This document shows, piece after piece, positions 61,940 to 64,000 of a stretch of 64,000 nt of DNA. A program made the position numbers and the translations under genes. Position 1 is the first letter of the stretch, and every line of letters begins with the position of its first letter. The DNA is taken from contig NZ_ML703253.1 of NCBI RefSeq assembly GCF_008520305.1, positions 1 to 64,000 on the forward strand, in the 5' to 3' direction. This DNA comes from Mesorhizobium sp. SARCC-RB16n (GTDB lineage: Bacteria > Pseudomonadota > Alphaproteobacteria > Rhizobiales > Rhizobiaceae). The notes under the pieces were generated by a model. The model was not told the DNA's origin. It searched no databases and saw nothing but the letters and a program-made list of their open reading frames with translations.

Positions 61940-62161
61940 GGGCGCACTCCTCGATCTCGCTTCTCAACTGCGGTGTCCCTGCCGTCAGCAACATAGGGGC
62001 GAGCCTCGCATCGTCCAGTCACGGCTCGGTGACGCTCCCGTTCCTTGACGAGCGGCGGCAATCATCATCACATTTTAGTCATCGGCGATAAATCCTGATG
62101 GCGCTGCCACGATACTGAGGGAAACTGCCGGAGATCGATGGCGCGGTACCCGTGCCTTCAC

Positions 62162-62186
62162 GTCCCGGTCACATGTCCCGGTCACA
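62162..62186. repeat. Tandem 12-bp repeat GTCCCGGTCACA
   Basis: Two copies (62162-62173, 62175-62186) one base apart, directly upstream of the AAGGAG of the small membrane protein gene. Possibly recent slippage or an operator pair. Confidence 0.45.
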
Positions 62187-62199
62187 AGGAGCGATGCCG

Positions 62200-62355
62200 A
62201 TGACCATGCCCTCCCCGATCCTCGCCGGTGCATTCGTCCTTGCCGCCGCGGCTGCCCTGGCGCTACGCTCGATGGTCGTGCAGGCAGGCAGGCGCTCGAT
62301 GGTCAGGGTCCGCAGCGACCGCAACCGCCACACGAACCAGAAAATCCAAGGCTGA
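62200..62355 (+). CDS. Small single-pass membrane protein
   Basis: 51 residues, MTMPSPILAGAFVLAAAAAL, then a basic tail with RRSMVRVRSDRNRH. The AAGGAG at 62186-62191 is 8 nt from ATG 62200 and too close to ATG 62194. Coupled to the DUF2267/DUF2780-like gene 9 nt later. Function unknown. Confidence 0.55.
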   Translation: MTMPSPILAGAFVLAAAAALALRSMVVQAGRRSMVRVRSDRNRHTNQKIQG

Positions 62356-62364
62356 GGTGAGACC

Positions 62365-62799
62365 ATGAACGTCCAGGATATCGTCAATACCGTCTCGCAG
62401 AAGGCGGGCCTCGACCAGGCAACGACGGAGAAAGTCGTCGGCACCATCTTCTCGGTGCTGGAGCATGAAGCCGACGGCACCAGCGCGTCTTCGTTCTTCG
62501 CCAAGATACCCGGCGCCGACGACCTTGCGCACCAGTACGACGTCATGGCCGCCCCGGCCGGTGGCGGTGGCGGGTTCCTGTCCTCGCTGCAGGGCGCGCT
62601 TGGCGGCGTTCTCGGCGAAAAGGCGGGCGCGCTGGTCAACGGCCTCGCCGCGCTCAAGGCATCCGGCCTCGACATGGCGCAGATCCAGAAGGCCGGCGAG
62701 ACTTTGGTCCAGCAGGCCGAGGCCGCCGCCGGCCCCGATTTGACCAACCAGGTGCTCGGCTCGGTGCCAAGTCTGAAGAGCCATCTGGGGCTCGGCTGA
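62365..62799 (+). CDS. DUF2267/DUF2780-like small protein
   Basis: 144 residues: MNVQDIVNTVSQKAGLDQAT, TEKVVGTIFSVLEHEADGTSA, a Gly-rich loop (PAGGGGGFL), and C-terminal Ala-rich helices. It resembles DUF2267/DUF2780-type proteins of stress regulons. I cannot be sure of the exact family. It lies downstream of a short membrane gene and convergent with the PQQ dehydrogenase. Confidence 0.6.
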   Translation: MNVQDIVNTVSQKAGLDQATTEKVVGTIFSVLEHEADGTSASSFFAKIPGADDLAHQYDVMAAPAGGGGGFLSSLQGALGGVLGEKAGALVNGLAALKASGLDMAQIQKAGETLVQQAEAAAGPDLTNQVLGSVPSLKSHLGLG

Positions 62800-62826
62800 T
62801 CGTCGGTTTGCCGAACCCCGCACCCC

Positions 62827-64000
62827 CTATTTCGGCAGCGCGTAGGCGATCACATAATCGCCCGGCTTGGTGCCGACCGAGCCGTGGCCGCCGGCGACAA
62901 TGACCACGAACTGGCGCCCGTCCGCGACCGTATAAGTCATCGGCGTCGATTGCCCGCCGGCCGGTAGCCTGGCCTGCCAGAGTTGCTTGCCCGATGTCAG
63001 GTCATAAGCGCGCAAATAGTCGTCGACGGCGGCACCGAGGAAGGCAACACCGCCGGCGGTGATCATCGGCCCGCCGATGCCGGGCACCCCGACCTTCAGC
63101 GGCAACGGCAGAGGCGTCATGTCGTAGACGGTGCCGTTGCGGTGCTTGTAGGCGATAGCGCCAGTCCTCAGATCCACGCCGGCGACATAACCCCAGGGCG
63201 GCGCCTGGCACGGAATGCCGAGCGGCGACAGGAACGGTCCCATCACCACCGCATAAGGTGCGCCTTCGTTACGGTTCAGCCCCTGCTCGCTGCCCTTGGT
63301 GTCGCTCGGCGGCGGCACATCCGCGCGGGGGATCAGCGTGGATGTGAAGGCGAGATAGGTCGGCATGCCGAACATCACCTGCCGCACCGGATCGACCGCC
63401 ACGCCACCCCAGTTGAAAGTGCCGAAATTGCCGGGATAGATCAGCGATCCCTGCAGCGAGGGCGGCGTGTAGCGGCCTTCATAGCGCAATTTGTGGAGCG
63501 CAATCCGGCAGGCCAGCTGGTCGAACATGGTGATGCCCCACATGTCGGCCTCGGTCAGCGGCGGCGGGTTGAAGGAAAGGTCAGAGGCCGGCTGCGTCGG
63601 CGATGTGTGGTCGCCCTCGATGGCGCCCCCCGGCGCCGGCACCTCCTTGATCGCGTTGACCGGCTCGCCGGTGCGCCGGTCGAGCACATAGAGGTCGCCC
63701 TGCTTGGTCGGCGCGACCAGCGCCGGCACGACGGAACCGTCGGCCTTGGTGATGTCGACCAGGCTCGGCTGCGCAGGCACGTCCATGTCCCAGAGGTCAT
63801 GGTGCACGGTCTGGCGCACCCATTTCATCTGCCCGGTGTTGAGGTCGAGCGCGGTGATCGAGGAGGAGAATTTTTCGACATTGGCGCTGCGGCCCGTGCC
63901 GAGCTGGTCCGGCGTCTGGTTGCCGAGCGGCACGTAAAGCAGGCCGAGCTTCTCGTCGGCGCTCGGTGTCGACCACATGTTGGGCGAGTTGGCAGTGTAG
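62827..64000 (-). CDS. Membrane PQQ-dependent dehydrogenase (glucose/quinate/shikimate type), partial
   Basis: C-terminal ~390 residues of a Gcd-family periplasmic beta-propeller enzyme; the 5' part lies beyond the window end. Motifs: RQTVHHDLWDMDVPAQPSLVDI, LYVLDRRTGEP, NFGTFNWGGVAVDP, and DLTSGKQLWQARLPAGGQSTPMTY, all typical of membrane PQQ dehydrogenases that feed electrons to ubiquinone. The open frame runs to 64000. Substrate (glucose, quinate or shikimate) cannot be told from this part. Confidence 0.9.
   Translation of the reverse strand, partial: YTANSPNMWSTPSADEKLGLLYVPLGNQTPDQLGTGRSANVEKFSSSITALDLNTGQMKWVRQTVHHDLWDMDVPAQPSLVDITKADGSVVPALVAPTKQGDLYVLDRRTGEPVNAIKEVPAPGGAIEGDHTSPTQPASDLSFNPPPLTEADMWGITMFDQLACRIALHKLRYEGRYTPPSLQGSLIYPGNFGTFNWGGVAVDPVRQVMFGMPTYLAFTSTLIPRADVPPPSDTKGSEQGLNRNEGAPYAVVMGPFLSPLGIPCQAPPWGYVAGVDLRTGAIAYKHRNGTVYDMTPLPLPLKVGVPGIGGPMITAGGVAFLGAAVDDYLRAYDLTSGKQLWQARLPAGGQSTPMTYTVADGRQFVVIVAGGHGSVGTKPGDYVIAYALPK

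Overview
The window looks like a piece of the main chromosome of a Mesorhizobium-like member of the Hyphomicrobiales (Alphaproteobacteria). The evidence is high GC with dense coding, a circularly permuted two-piece ssrA (tmRNA) gene with tag ANDNYAEARLAA, an SspB-alpha adaptor, cobF, HflKC with a DUF2065 partner, two Kup potassium transporters, and many single-copy housekeeping genes (ilvIH, miaA, serB, folA, thyA, pdxJ). No IS element, CRISPR array, prophage, tRNA or rRNA gene was seen. Genus and family assignments come from reading the sequence; no database search was run.

Layout. 1-4.1 kb: tandem kup genes (minus) sharing an almost identical 3' part. 4.2-6.7 kb: pdxJ, a SpoIIAA-like protein, a RecD-like helicase. 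6.8-8.4 kb: cobalt-type nitrile hydratase (alpha, beta, accessory). 8.5-12.9 kb: RND efflux pump and adaptor. 13.1-16.5 kb: a LysE exporter, then ilvI-ilvH behind a previously unannotated attenuator. Its 16-residue leader peptide is rich in Ala, Leu, Ile and Val and is followed by a rho-independent terminator. 16.6-19.8 kb: a decayed flavin monooxygenase end, then tmpB-tmpA (2-trimethylaminoethylphosphonate catabolism type) and a divergent LysR. 19.8-28.6 kb: acetyltransferases, an XRE-cupin regulator, a HerA/DUF87 ATPase, a GGDEF protein, divergent miaA/serB with overlapping or abutting starts, a DegP-like protease. 28.4-32.4 kb: DUF2065, hflC, hflK, folA, DUF4424.

32.5-37.6 kb: cobF, a ModE-like regulator, modCBA, a ModE-type palindrome, divergent mop, thyA. 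37.8-43.1 kb: DUF2853, ssrA, a broken ATPase gene, a VOC protein, Bcr/CflA exporter with TetR, then sspB, DUF4169 and RHH genes. 43.1-51 kb: ClC channel with divergent MarR, an ECF41-like sigma factor pair, a 1330-residue AsmA protein. 51-58 kb: DyP peroxidase, LysR plus BBE-type flavoenzyme, GlcD-type dehydrogenase, thioesterase, Lrp. 58.4-64 kb: EamA exporter, LOV blue-light histidine kinase plus single-domain response regulator, dienelactone hydrolase, two small genes, and the 3' part of a membrane PQQ dehydrogenase cut by the window end.

Functional themes: translation rescue (ssrA and sspB lie within 4 kb), molybdate uptake and storage under one ModE-type operator, membrane proteolysis and quality control (HflKC, DegP), scavenging of organic nitrogen and phosphorus (nitrile hydratase, TmpAB), and several regulator/target divergent pairs with visible palindromes. 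The most interesting non-obvious signals are the ilv leader/attenuator with near-leaderless geometry, the kup gene-conversion tract, and heptamer repeats carrying stop codons.
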